Shown here piece by piece: positions 1-8,182 of a stretch of DNA of 26,869 nt. The notes beneath the pieces are model-generated. The model was given only the letters and a program-made list of their open reading frames with translations. It was not told the origin of the DNA and did not search any database. Location: assembly GCA_025201845.1 (NCBI GenBank), contig MU604065.1, forward strand, positions 12,952 to 39,820. The letters run 5' to 3'. The stretch's first letter is position 1. Each line of letters starts with the position of its first letter. The position numbers and the translations under genes were made by a program. The stretch comes from Martensiomyces pterosporus (lineage: Eukaryota > Kickxellomycota > Kickxellomycetes > Kickxellales > Kickxellaceae).

Positions 1-448
1 AAAAAACACATCATGCCATTCACTATGACAACTTGCTTGTTTTCTGCCGGTGCTGCGTCGAGATTCACAGCTGCTGCAGTCCAACTTGAATGTTTTGGTG
101 ATGATGGTGTTAAATCTGAAGGCATCGCAGAAGGCTGGTGGTACTGGATTCACCAAGACACAATGAAGGGGCGAGAAGACATGAGCTCCCTGGTGGACAG
201 CAAGCATCTAGTAGCGCGCAGCAATTGCCGTTCATGTGGGGACAACAGAAAGTCCTACCAAATAGGCTGATACAGCATTTGCCATTGCATGGTTCTCTGC
301 CACATGCTACCTGGGCGAAGGGTGGTATCAGTGCCAGTGCTAGGAATGGGAACAGGAACACATAGCTGTAGATTGGCTTTACTTTATGAATCTTAGCAGG
401 GGTTTGCTCCTCATCTAAAGGCCAGCTCAGACTGTGCCTTTTATACAT
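1..448 (-). CDS. Cysteine-doublet (granulin-like) secreted protein, partial at left edge
   Basis: An open frame from ATG 448 down to 110 encodes a hydrophobic, signal-like segment (YVFLFPFLALALIPPFAQVA). A region rich in paired cysteines follows (CNGKCC, FCCP, NCC, ACCPPGSSC), the spacing seen in granulin-type and small fungal cysteine-rich secreted proteins. The frame stops at 110, but a plausible 80-bp intron (donor at 153, acceptor at 74) would join residue 98 to an open stretch reading AAVNLDAAPAENKQVV that runs off the window, so the gene is probably partial. The start is doubtful. ATG 448 overlaps a TATA-like TATAAAAGG, there is no other in-frame Met before the hydrophobic segment, and an out-of-frame ATG at 414 lies just downstream. 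The real start could be elsewhere, or the gene could carry a frameshift. Extracellular localisation is inferred. No enzymatic function can be assigned. Confidence 0.42.
437..445 (-). promoter_or_regulatory. TATA-like element before the cysteine-rich gene
   Basis: The minus strand reads TATAAAAGG here, a good match to a TATA box. It overlaps the first available ATG of the cysteine-rich frame, so transcription would begin about 25-30 bases downstream, after that ATG. This is why the annotated start of that gene is uncertain. Confidence 0.35.
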
Positions 449-897
449 GTTCTCTGGTTAGCCACAGGTTAGCTATTATGCCAGTATTCTTGTGGATCTG
501 CCCAACTGGGACACCGTTCTATACGCTACTGTAATTTTGAATACCCCAGACTGTTGGCTAAAAGGGTCTGTGATGATGCCTGTTTTCATGGATAATCTGT
601 GCAAGCACTACTCTGAAGCCAGATATCTCCAAGGCTTGACAAGACTTTCATAACGAATACATTGATGCAAGAATGATATCGACTACGACGGCATAGCATT
701 TACTGGCTTTACTTTTTCCATGAGATGCTGTTTTGTGCTGCACTGCCATTTGGCAACCCGTGTCTTGTAAAGCAGCTTGAACCTTGCTAACTTCAAAAAC
801 CTTGATCAACAGCCATTTCAATAAATGAACGGTGGCCGCATCAATTTTATGTTGAAAATTATATACTGGCCAACAAAAGTACATTTCAGGATTGATT
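449..897. other. Intergenic region between the cysteine-rich gene and MSH1
   Basis: This 449-bp gap lies upstream of the cysteine-rich gene and downstream of the MSH1 stop. A 78-codon minus-strand open frame at 648-884 has no recognisable domain and is probably chance. A GTGATGA at 570-576 with CTGA at 613-616 resembles snoRNA C and D boxes but has no terminal stem. Nothing else is supported. Confidence 0.5.
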
Positions 898-3800
898 TTA
901 GATATTGCATTTGCTGGATGCGAACTGTCTAGCCGTTTTCAGCACTTCTTCGGGTATTCCAGCGATCTGGGCTACATACAAGCCGTGTGATTTGTTGCAA
1001 ATACCTGGTTTAACCTTGTGCAGGAATGCAAATCCACCGGCACCATCCTCATAGATTGCTGTATGTATGGGCTTGATGCCATCCAGCCCGGGAACGACGT
1101 GGGGCACTAGCTCATGATAGTGAGTAGCAAACACAGCCTTGCAGCGGACCCTATCGTGCAAATACTTGAGCGTTGCATAGGCAATGGATATCCCGTCAGT
1201 GGTCGAGGTGCCTCGTCCGATTTCGTCCAAAATAACGAGCGAGCGGCCTGTCGCATGCCTCAGGATATCTGCCGTTTCAGTCATCTCGACCATAAACGTA
1301 GACTGGTCCAGCGCCAAGTTGTCGTGTGCGCCGATGCGCGAATATATAGCATCCACAACATGCAGTTGCGCGTCATCAGCAGGCACAAAGCTGCCAATTT
1401 GGGCCAGGACCGAAGTGAGTGCGATCTGTCTCAAGTACGTGCTCTTCCCACCCATGTTGGGTCCCGTCAGCAGAAGCACTTGGCTGTCACCATTATTGAA
1501 CGCACAGTCGTTCCCCACGTACTGCCGGTTGGCCGCCAGCAGCTGCGACTCTACTACAGGATGCCTGCCATTGACGACCAAATGCGGTTCAGCAGAGCCC
1601 CCTTCGTGTGAGCCCACAAATCGCGGGCGCGTATATTGATGCGAACTAGCCAGCACAGCCATCGAAATAGCCACATCAAGATCAGCCAGCACCTTGCAAT
1701 TTGTTCGGATCGCTGAACTTGCCTCCAGCACGCCATCACGGAGCTCCTCAAAGACCCGCATCTCCTCTGCCTGGATAAGGTTTCTCAGCGTCTCAATCTC
1801 CGACAGCAGATACGTCCACTGGGCATTCTCAAACCTCACCTTGCTCTTGAGCGACTGGATCATGCGGAACTCTGTGCTATCCAAAAGCCGCGCCGAGTCT
1901 CGCTTGGATACCTCGATGAAATGGCCCAGTGCAGGGATAGAGTCGAGCTTCAAAGACGAGCACTCATAAGTGGACCGCCACATCTCCTGGAGTTCTCTGC
2001 GCTGCGTCTCTTTTGCTTGTAGCTGCTCGTGGAGGTTTGTAATCTTCTCGATGCAGTTAGGCTTGAGGAATCCAAAGATCCGCACATCTCTCTCGGCATC
2101 CTCCCTAATTTTCGACTCAATGTCACGCATCAGCAGAGTAAGCGACTGCAGAGCGCACTTTTTTCTACGCGCAACATCCAGTATAGTCGATCGTGCACGG
2201 TGCAGCGCACTGCTTCCCTGTCGCCGACCTATCCGCCATCTGTTCATACTATTTCCAGTATTACTTCCCGCTTCAGCGTCATTCAAAACGCTCGCGAGTA
2301 TGGCTTTTATCTTTGTTACCTCACGCAGCGTACGCGAGATGTCCAGCAGATCGTGTGGGCCGCCACAGTTGAGGGATAGCTTGTTGACAGCTCTCTCCAC
2401 ATCGCCAATGCCGTCCAGTCTTTCGCGTATAAGCTCTCGAGCCCTTTTGTGCGTGGTAAAGAACTCGACCAAATCCAGGCGCTGCTCGATGATGTCCACA
2501 GAGGTCGACGGTGCCGTCAGGCGCTTTGCCAAAAGTCTACCGCCAGCACTCGTTCTCGTGTAGTCGATTTCGCTCAAAAGAGTAGGGCTAGAGCCCATCT
2601 GGTCGTCGTTCAGCGGACGAAGCAATTCAAGAGCCTGAATGGTTGCTGCACTCATTCTCATATGGCCCTCGACTTTGTACCTTTTTGGTGGCTGCAGTGG
2701 AGGGAGTAAACCGAGCTGTGTATCGAGGATGTAGTTGAGAAGCGCACGAGAGGCAGCCTGCTCGCTGTTAGACAGTTCGGCTGCTTCGAGAACCAAGTGC
2801 TCTGGCGAGGTGACAAGGTTCTTTGAAGGCGCAGAAAGCTGCCAGGATACGTTGGGGCTATGTGCAGTGCCTCCGTTGCCGCTTGAGAGACTTGAAACGC
2901 TGTCGACAGAGTCGCTGGGTTGACGATCGCCCTGCAAGTGTTCGGGATCAGCTGTTCGCCACTGGAGAAAAGACTCTTGTGGCACCTCTGTGACTGAGGG
3001 CTGGCCAGCAGCCTGGATGGCAGCAAGAACACTCGGATAAGTGCCGCTGACCAAGCTCTTGACGAGTGGGTTCTCCTTTTCGATAAGAATCTCCTTTGGG
3101 CGTATGCGCGCCAAGTCACTCGACAGTGATGACGGGGTGCTAATACACGTCATAAAGTCGCCAGTAGCCAGATCCAGCCAAGCCAGGCCCAGCTTTGTGT
3201 CGTCACCAAGAGTGCCATACTTTGAATCTGCAGCCAGTGAACCAGCATCACCCAAGCGAGACACAAACGACGGTGGAGGAGGGATTTCGGGTGGTTCAGG
3301 CAGCGGCACGCTGTCAGGATCAAATACAGGCGCAGCGAGCGACTCAATAGCCACAGTTGTCATCTTTTTGGGACGTCCCCGACGCCGCTTCTGTTTACTC
3401 GCAGCTACTTCGTCGCTCTCCTTCTGCCACTTTCTGCGGGCCTCCGCAATGATCCTGCCGGCTTCCTCCTTATACTTCTTCTCAGCCAGCGCCCTCTCGT
3501 GTCGCCATATATCCATCTGCCTAGCATATTCCTCGTGTCCAGGATCCAAGTGCGCGATGCACAGAATGTAGCTATAGACCTTGGTATCTGCCACATACTG
3601 GTTGTCGATCATGGTGCCTGGCGTAATGACCCGAGTGACCTTTCTGGTGAACGACCTGCGCAGAGGCTCCTGAAACTGCTCGCACAGTGCAACGCTCTTT
3701 CCATGGCGACCAACCAGGATCTCAATGTATCTGTCCAGCGATCGCGCAGGGAACCCAGTGAACCGCACAGCGCCATTGCGGAACCTCTTGTCCACCACCT

Positions 3801-4290
3801 GCAGCCCAAGGATATCGCCGCCGACATCATCTGCTTGGTCAAAATAGAGCTCGTAGAAATCGCCGACGCGCACAAGCAGCACGCATTTTGGGTACTTTTG
3901 GCGGCATTCGCGTACGGTGCTGATCACGCTGCTGGTGCTTATTGCTGTCGAGAGCAGCTCAACGACCTCATCTCGTGTCTCTTGCACTGGTTGGTCGGCC
4001 GAACCAGGAGGTCGGCGTGGCGCGCTATTGTGCCCAGGGCAATTTTCGCCTGCCAGGGCATGCTGCGTACTGTAGCTGGCGCCAGGTTGACGGCGATGCA
4101 GTAATAAAACATGGTCTTGCCACTGTGGAGATCCCTGCTGTTTCCGCTGCCCTGGCATCAGCGCCGTTGATGCATGGTGCAGCTTTTGAGCTACAAGCCA
4201 GTACTTGCTGGCTGGAGCAAGCTGAAAGAGGCATTCTGGCAGTCGCCGCTGTAATGCTGAGGCATTTCGCTGACGGTTAGCAGACAGCAT
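898..4290 (-). CDS. MSH1: Mitochondrial DNA mismatch-binding ATPase, MutS homologue 1
   Basis: A single exon encodes 1130 residues. The N-terminus (about residues 1-75) is rich in Arg, Ser, Ala and Gln with almost no acid, as in a mitochondrial presequence. The MutS mismatch-binding domain follows, with the Phe-x-Glu motif in GDFYELYF (FYE at 145-147) and the FTGFP motif near 177-181. The C-terminal ATPase has Walker A GPNMGGKST at 943-951, Walker B VILDE near 1019-1023 and the GRGTSTTDG signature just after it. In yeast, Msh1 binds mismatches and maintains mitochondrial DNA. This protein is longer than the roughly 960-residue yeast protein because of low-complexity insertions, including a charged and proline-rich one at about 250-345 with an AT-hook-like RRRGRPKK at 302-309. 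No C-terminal GIY-YIG nuclease, found in plant MSH1, is present. The gene is divergent from ASN1, with 659 bp between the starts. Confidence 0.95.
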   Translation of the reverse strand: MLSANRQRNASALQRRLPECLFQLAPASKYWLVAQKLHHASTALMPGQRKQQGSPQWQDHVLLLHRRQPGASYSTQHALAGENCPGHNSAPRRPPGSADQPVQETRDEVVELLSTAISTSSVISTVRECRQKYPKCVLLVRVGDFYELYFDQADDVGGDILGLQVVDKRFRNGAVRFTGFPARSLDRYIEILVGRHGKSVALCEQFQEPLRRSFTRKVTRVITPGTMIDNQYVADTKVYSYILCIAHLDPGHEEYARQMDIWRHERALAEKKYKEEAGRIIAEARRKWQKESDEVAASKQKRRRGRPKKMTTVAIESLAAPVFDPDSVPLPEPPEIPPPPSFVSRLGDAGSLAADSKYGTLGDDTKLGLAWLDLATGDFMTCISTPSSLSSDLARIRPKEILIEKENPLVKSLVSGTYPSVLAAIQAAGQPSVTEVPQESFLQWRTADPEHLQGDRQPSDSVDSVSSLSSGNGGTAHSPNVSWQLSAPSKNLVTSPEHLVLEAAELSNSEQAASRALLNYILDTQLGLLPPLQPPKRYKVEGHMRMSAATIQALELLRPLNDDQMGSSPTLLSEIDYTRTSAGGRLLAKRLTAPSTSVDIIEQRLDLVEFFTTHKRARELIRERLDGIGDVERAVNKLSLNCGGPHDLLDISRTLREVTKIKAILASVLNDAEAGSNTGNSMNRWRIGRRQGSSALHRARSTILDVARRKKCALQSLTLLMRDIESKIREDAERDVRIFGFLKPNCIEKITNLHEQLQAKETQRRELQEMWRSTYECSSLKLDSIPALGHFIEVSKRDSARLLDSTEFRMIQSLKSKVRFENAQWTYLLSEIETLRNLIQAEEMRVFEELRDGVLEASSAIRTNCKVLADLDVAISMAVLASSHQYTRPRFVGSHEGGSAEPHLVVNGRHPVVESQLLAANRQYVGNDCAFNNGDSQVLLLTGPNMGGKSTYLRQIALTSVLAQIGSFVPADDAQLHVVDAIYSRIGAHDNLALDQSTFMVEMTETADILRHATGRSLVILDEIGRGTSTTDGISIAYATLKYLHDRVRCKAVFATHYHELVPHVVPGLDGIKPIHTAIYEDGAGGFAFLHKVKPGICNKSHGLYVAQIAGIPEEVLKTARQFASSKCNI

Positions 4291-4711
4291 GGCTAATGAA
4301 CTGGTCGGCCCCGCTTCTGCTCGCAGCCGCGCACTCAGGGTTCCCAGCCTTGTCTGGTTTGCTTAAGGTAAATAACGCAAAAATGAGCCAGCTGCGCCTT
4401 TCCGTGCAGCAGAGTGCAAGAGAGAAGCGCAGAGGTGAAGGGTGCGCCGCCAGAGCTTGCTGAGCACGGGGTTGTGGCACTGCTGGACAAAGGCAGCGTC
4501 ATTTGTGGTGGCTCGCAGCTCGCCGGCGCAGCGTGTAAAGAGGCAGCCCGATTGGGAAAGCCCCAGTGTAACGTAGCGTGCTAATCGACTCGCCACCACA
4601 AGCGGCAGCAGCGCGAAGGAAAACAGCGGCGATATAGAGATAGCAGGGCAAAAAAAGTGTGGGTCACCATCGTAGACTTTCTAGCGACATTGAGAAATAA
4701 TGGAAAAAGAG

Positions 4712-4718
4712 TGAGTCA
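4712..4718. promoter_or_regulatory. Gcn4/CPC1-type bZIP binding site
   Basis: TGAGTCA is a perfect match to the palindromic Gcn4/CPC1 (AP-1 type) element. It sits 80 bp before the TATA box and about 230 bp before the ASN1 start. Asparagine synthetase is a known target of fungal general amino-acid control, so activation of ASN1 under amino-acid starvation is a reasonable inference. Binding is not shown by the sequence. Confidence 0.6.
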
Positions 4719-4798
4719 CTTCATAGCCAGTCTGATCTGTGGGTGGGATTGCCAGCAGGCGCCCTTTGTGCGCCGGCAGTGGCCGCGAGGGGGAACAG

Positions 4799-4806
4799 TA
4801 TAAATA
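4799..4806 (+). promoter_or_regulatory. ASN1 TATA box
   Basis: TATAAATA lies 144 bp before the ASN1 ATG and is followed by a pyrimidine-rich leader, typical of a strongly expressed fungal gene. Transcription would be expected to start near 4830-4850. Confidence 0.65.
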
Positions 4807-4949
4807 CATGGGGGGGCGGAGGGCCTAGCCCCCGGCTAGCCTCGCTTATCTACTCCCCTGCTGACTTTACTTCGTTTCTGAGTCTCTCTTCTGCTCTTTG
4901 CCTGGAGAAATTACATTTTTAAGCTGCGCCTTTGACAAAGAGCTGAATA

Positions 4950-7123
4950 ATGTGTGGCATTTTTGGTGTGTACAACTACCACGGTGACGTCGAGGAGTTC
5001 CGCCAGCGCGCGCTGGATCTCTCCAAGAGGTAAGCAATTCCATCGCTATGCAGGCAGATCGCCGCCCGTATGTGCACCAGCATCATAGCTGACTGTCTGT
5101 TCCGCAACGCCATACATGTCTGGTAATCTGCCTGTAGGGTTCGCCACCGCGGTCCCGATTGGTCTGGGTGCATTGTCGCCGACAACAACATTATCTGCCA
5201 CGAGCGGTTAGCCATCGTTGGCGTCGACTCTGGTGCCCAGCCTCTTACCAACGAGGACGAGTCCATCATCCTTACAGTTAACGGCGAAATCTACAACCAC
5301 AAAAAGCTCGAGGCTGAGCTCAAGACCCCTGTTCAGTTCAAGACCCACTCCGACTGCGAGGTCATTCTTCACATGGTAAGCAGCAGCAGCCACAGACTGC
5401 AAAGCGACTCTAGGATCTTGGAGCTGACGAATCCCTGGCCAATAGTGTCTTTGTCATGAGCGCAAAATATGCCCCTGCTCCCCTTCCCCTTTCGTCCCAA
5501 ATGAGCCAGAGCGTGTTCTGTTCTGTCTGCGCCTGCACGCCATAGCGCGGGTGCCCATATTTGGGACAGCGGGATTCTCGGTCGAACTTTCCGGATAAAC
5601 GAAGGAGAGAAAACTTTTTCTTCATATGCGCATTGTGCTGCCGTGTCACTTTGAAGCCACCCAACCAAACCGAAAGCAGCAGCTCGCTAACCAAGCACGC
5701 CAAACCCTTTTGCCCTTCTGCCGCTTAGTACAACGAGATTGGCACTGATGTCTGCTCCAAGCTCGACGGCATGTTCTCCTGGGCCCTGCTCGATCGCCGC
5801 ACCCAGCCCGCCCGCCTCGTCGCCGCTCGCGACCCCATCGGCATCACCACCCTGTACATCGGCCGCGTGTCTGCCCACCCCGACACCGTCTTCATCGCCT
5901 CGGAGCTCAAGTCCCTCAACGAGGAGTGCGACCAGATCGACGAGTTCCCTCCCGGCCACTACTTTGACTCCCGCGACGGCCAGTTCCACCGGTACTTCCA
6001 GCCCGACTGGTGGACCCCCGAGCGCATCGCCACCACGCCCGTCGACTACCGCCAGCTGCGCGAGTCCCTCACCGCTGCTGTCCGCAAGCGCCTTATGGCC
6101 GAGGTCCCCTACGGCGTCCTGCTCTCCGGCGGTCTCGACTCCAGCCTGATCTCCAGCATTGCTGCCCGCGAGGCTGCCCGCATCTCTGCCTCTGCCCAGT
6201 CCGATGCCGAGGACGTCGACACCCGTGGCGCCCGGTACTTCCCCCGCATGCATTCGTTCTCCGTCGGCCTCCCTGGCGCCCCCGATCTGCTTGCCGCTCG
6301 CAAGGTGGCCAAGTTCCTCAAGACGGCCCACCACGAGTTCACCTACACCGTCCAGGAGGGCCTCGATGCCGTCGCCGACGTCATCTACCACCTGGAGACC
6401 TACGACGTCACCACCATCCGTGCCTCGACGCCCATGTACTTGATGTCGCGCAAGATCAAGTCCACTGGCGTCAAGATGGTTCTCTCAGGCGAGGGGGCCG
6501 ACGAGGTGTTTGGCGGGTACCTGTACTTCCACTACGCCCCCAACGCGGACGAGTTCCACAAGGAGACCGTCAAGCGCGTGCAGAACCTCCACACCAGCGA
6601 CTGCCTGCGTGCCAACAAGTCCACCATGGCCTGGGGTCTCGAGGCCCGCGTGCCATTCCTCGACAGAGACTTTTTGCAGGTCGCCATGAACGTCCGTTCT
6701 CAGGACAAGGTGTGCTCGAAGGATGTCATGGAGAAGGCCATCATCCGCCGCGCCTTCGACGTCGAGTTCCCCGATGCTGGCTTCACTCCCGAGGAGATCG
6801 CCCAGGGTCCCTACCTGCCCCGCGACGTGCTCTGGCGCCAGAAGGAGCAGTTCAGCGATGGCGTTGGCTACTCCTGGATCGACTCGCTCAAGGACTGGGC
6901 TGAGCGCCGTGTTTCGGACAAGGCCATGGCTGGCGTCAAGGAGAGGTTCCCCTACGACACCCCCAACACCAAGGAGGCGTACCTGTACCGCGAGATCTTT
7001 GAGCAGCACTTCCCCCAGAAGGCCTGCCTCGCCTCCGTCGTCAGATGGGTTCCCCGCACCGACTGGGGCTGCAGCTCCGACCCCAGCGGCCGTGCCCAGA
7101 AGATCCACGAGAAGGCTTACTAG
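4950..7123 (+). CDS. ASN1: Glutamine-hydrolysing asparagine synthetase, three exons
   Basis: Exons are 4950-5029, 5138-5375 and 5729-7123, with GT-AG introns of 108 and 353 bp. Spliced, they give 570 residues, close to the 572 of yeast Asn1. The enzyme makes asparagine from aspartate, glutamine and ATP in the cytosol. The N-terminal class II glutaminase starts MCGIFGV, with Cys2 as nucleophile, and RHRGPDW spans the first junction, which supports that splice. The second junction restores the frame from ILHM to YNEIGTD. The synthetase domain carries the ATP-binding SGGLDSS loop at about 239-245, [11 protein letters not shown], and [13 protein letters not shown]. Exon 3 has extreme C-ending codon preference, as in highly expressed genes, and this produces long open frames on the opposite strand. 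A Gcn4 site and a TATA box lie upstream and an AATAAA downstream. Confidence 0.97.
5494..5567. repeat. Inverted repeat inside ASN1 intron 2
   Basis: GTCCCAAAT (5494-5502) and ATTTGGGAC (5559-5567) are perfect 9-base reverse complements separated by 56 bases. They lie within the 353-bp intron 2, the longest intron in this window. The transcript could form a stem here. No snoRNA or other known RNA signature was recognised in the loop. Confidence 0.5.
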
Positions 7124-7199
7124 ATCAACGGGCATTTGAATGCCGGTGAGCTCCTCTTCCACTCTTGCGACATACAAAAAAGTCCAGTGCCTTCTTTCG

Positions 7200-7205
7200 A
7201 ATAAA
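7200..7205 (+). terminator. ASN1 polyadenylation signal
   Basis: AATAAA occurs 77 bp after the ASN1 stop codon, in the short gap before the convergent coiled-coil gene. It is a canonical position for a 3'-end processing signal. Confidence 0.5.
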
Positions 7206-7326
7206 TGCTCTTTCGTTTCGTTGCAAGCCATCTTGATACATTAGACAAAATTACAGTATAAAAGGAGTATGTAGGTCAGTAGCTGCATTGCTTTGAATCA
7301 AAGTGCTCCCGTGGATGGCTATGCCT

Positions 7327-7845
7327 CTACGGTATTTGCTGGTGCTCCAGGACGTCGGCCAGCCTCCTTGCGTGTCTCTTCACAAACTCCTCGTGTTCTT
7401 TCTTCAGCCGCGCCTCAAAGTCCGCATTCTGCCTCTGCAGCTCCACCTCATGCTGCTTTCTTTTCTCCTCCAGCGGACCCCTTCTCGCCTCAATCGACGC
7501 CAGTACCGCGCGCACACCATCCGTTGCTTCCCTCAGCTCTTTGGCCGCTTCCTCCTCGCCATCTCTACACGCCTGCAGCTGCTCGGCCACGTCGCGCCTT
7601 GCAAGTAGTTCTCGGTTTCCTTCGAGTGTCTTCTCTGTCTGCTGTAGCAGCTGCATCATCACGGCCAGCCGACTGCCGCTCGAATTCTCCATGCCATCGA
7701 CTGTGCTCGCAAAGTCTGTGCACATTCGCTTGGCCCTACCACCCAGGTTATCTGTGAGAGACTGAAGAACGTCCGACGACGCATCGACCAGTCTCTCGGC
7801 AGTGCCATCGCCGTTGCGACTAATTGGGGTAGTGCTGGCCATCAT
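7327..7845 (-). CDS. Small coiled-coil protein of unknown function
   Basis: A single exon encodes 172 residues starting MMASTTP. From about residue 60 to the end the sequence is dominated by Glu, Arg, Lys, Gln, Leu and Ala with heptad-like spacing, predicting a long alpha-helical coiled coil (for example EEKRKQHEVELQRQNADF). There is no signal peptide or membrane segment. Size and architecture recall subunits of small coiled-coil assemblies such as BLOC-1-type trafficking complexes or kinetochore complexes, but I do not see a diagnostic motif, so no family is assigned. The gene is convergent with ASN1 (203 bp between stops) and lies downstream of CCR4 on the same strand. Confidence 0.6.
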   Translation of the reverse strand: MMASTTPISRNGDGTAERLVDASSDVLQSLTDNLGGRAKRMCTDFASTVDGMENSSGSRLAVMMQLLQQTEKTLEGNRELLARRDVAEQLQACRDGEEEAAKELREATDGVRAVLASIEARRGPLEEKRKQHEVELQRQNADFEARLKKEHEEFVKRHARRLADVLEHQQIP

Positions 7846-8182
7846 ATGTCACACTGCGCTGCTGGAGCGATTAACGATGTTAGAATCTGCAGAAATAAGA
7901 AGTGGCAACAGATCTGCACAGGCAGCAAACAGCCAAGACGTGGGCACACAGTCTCTTTGCGCAGGGGCGCATGCACATTTACGGGGCGCCTGCACGTGCA
8001 CTCCAAAAACAGCATGCTCAGAGCCAGGTGATTGGAATAGCTGAGTATAAGAGGAAAAGGGAAAAAGAAAGAAAAGAAAAGGAGGTAAAAATAAACTAGA
8101 TAGGCAGATAAGGGGAATGAATGCGCATATAATATGAAAGGGAGATGAAGGAAATGGGGGAGGCCATTTCCTAGCAGCCAAG
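7846..8182. other. Intergenic region between CCR4 and the coiled-coil gene
   Basis: This 337-bp gap serves as the 3' region of CCR4 and the promoter of the coiled-coil gene. It contains a 37-base pure purine tract at 8049-8085 (pyrimidine on the transcribed strand), a common nucleosome-depleting feature in fungal promoters. The minus-strand open frames here are low-complexity and not credible. Confidence 0.5.

Larger units (their letters stand above)
4291..4949. promoter_or_regulatory. Divergent MSH1-ASN1 intergenic region
   Basis: This 659-bp segment separates two head-to-head genes. The ASN1 side holds a Gcn4-type site at 4712-4718, a TATA box at 4799-4806 and a pyrimidine-rich leader (about 4840-4910). 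No TATA box is visible on the MSH1 side. A 67-codon minus-strand open frame at 4277-4480 overlaps the MSH1 start out of frame; it could be an upstream ORF but is more likely chance. Confidence 0.7.

Noticed and set aside
570..616. C/D-box snoRNA-like motifs
   Set aside because: The boxes are only about 40 bases apart, with no terminal stem and no recognisable guide.
648..884. 78-codon minus-strand frame just after the MSH1 stop, as a possible MSH1 extension
   Set aside because: It is separated from MSH1 by a stop, has no MutS similarity that I can see, and MSH1 already ends at a normal position after the ATPase domain.
5687..7231. Two minus-strand open frames of 234 and 248 codons opposite ASN1
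   Set aside because: They are antisense shadows of strongly C-biased codons. They are Gly/Val/Leu/Glu-rich with no domain, and the ASN1 frame is certain.
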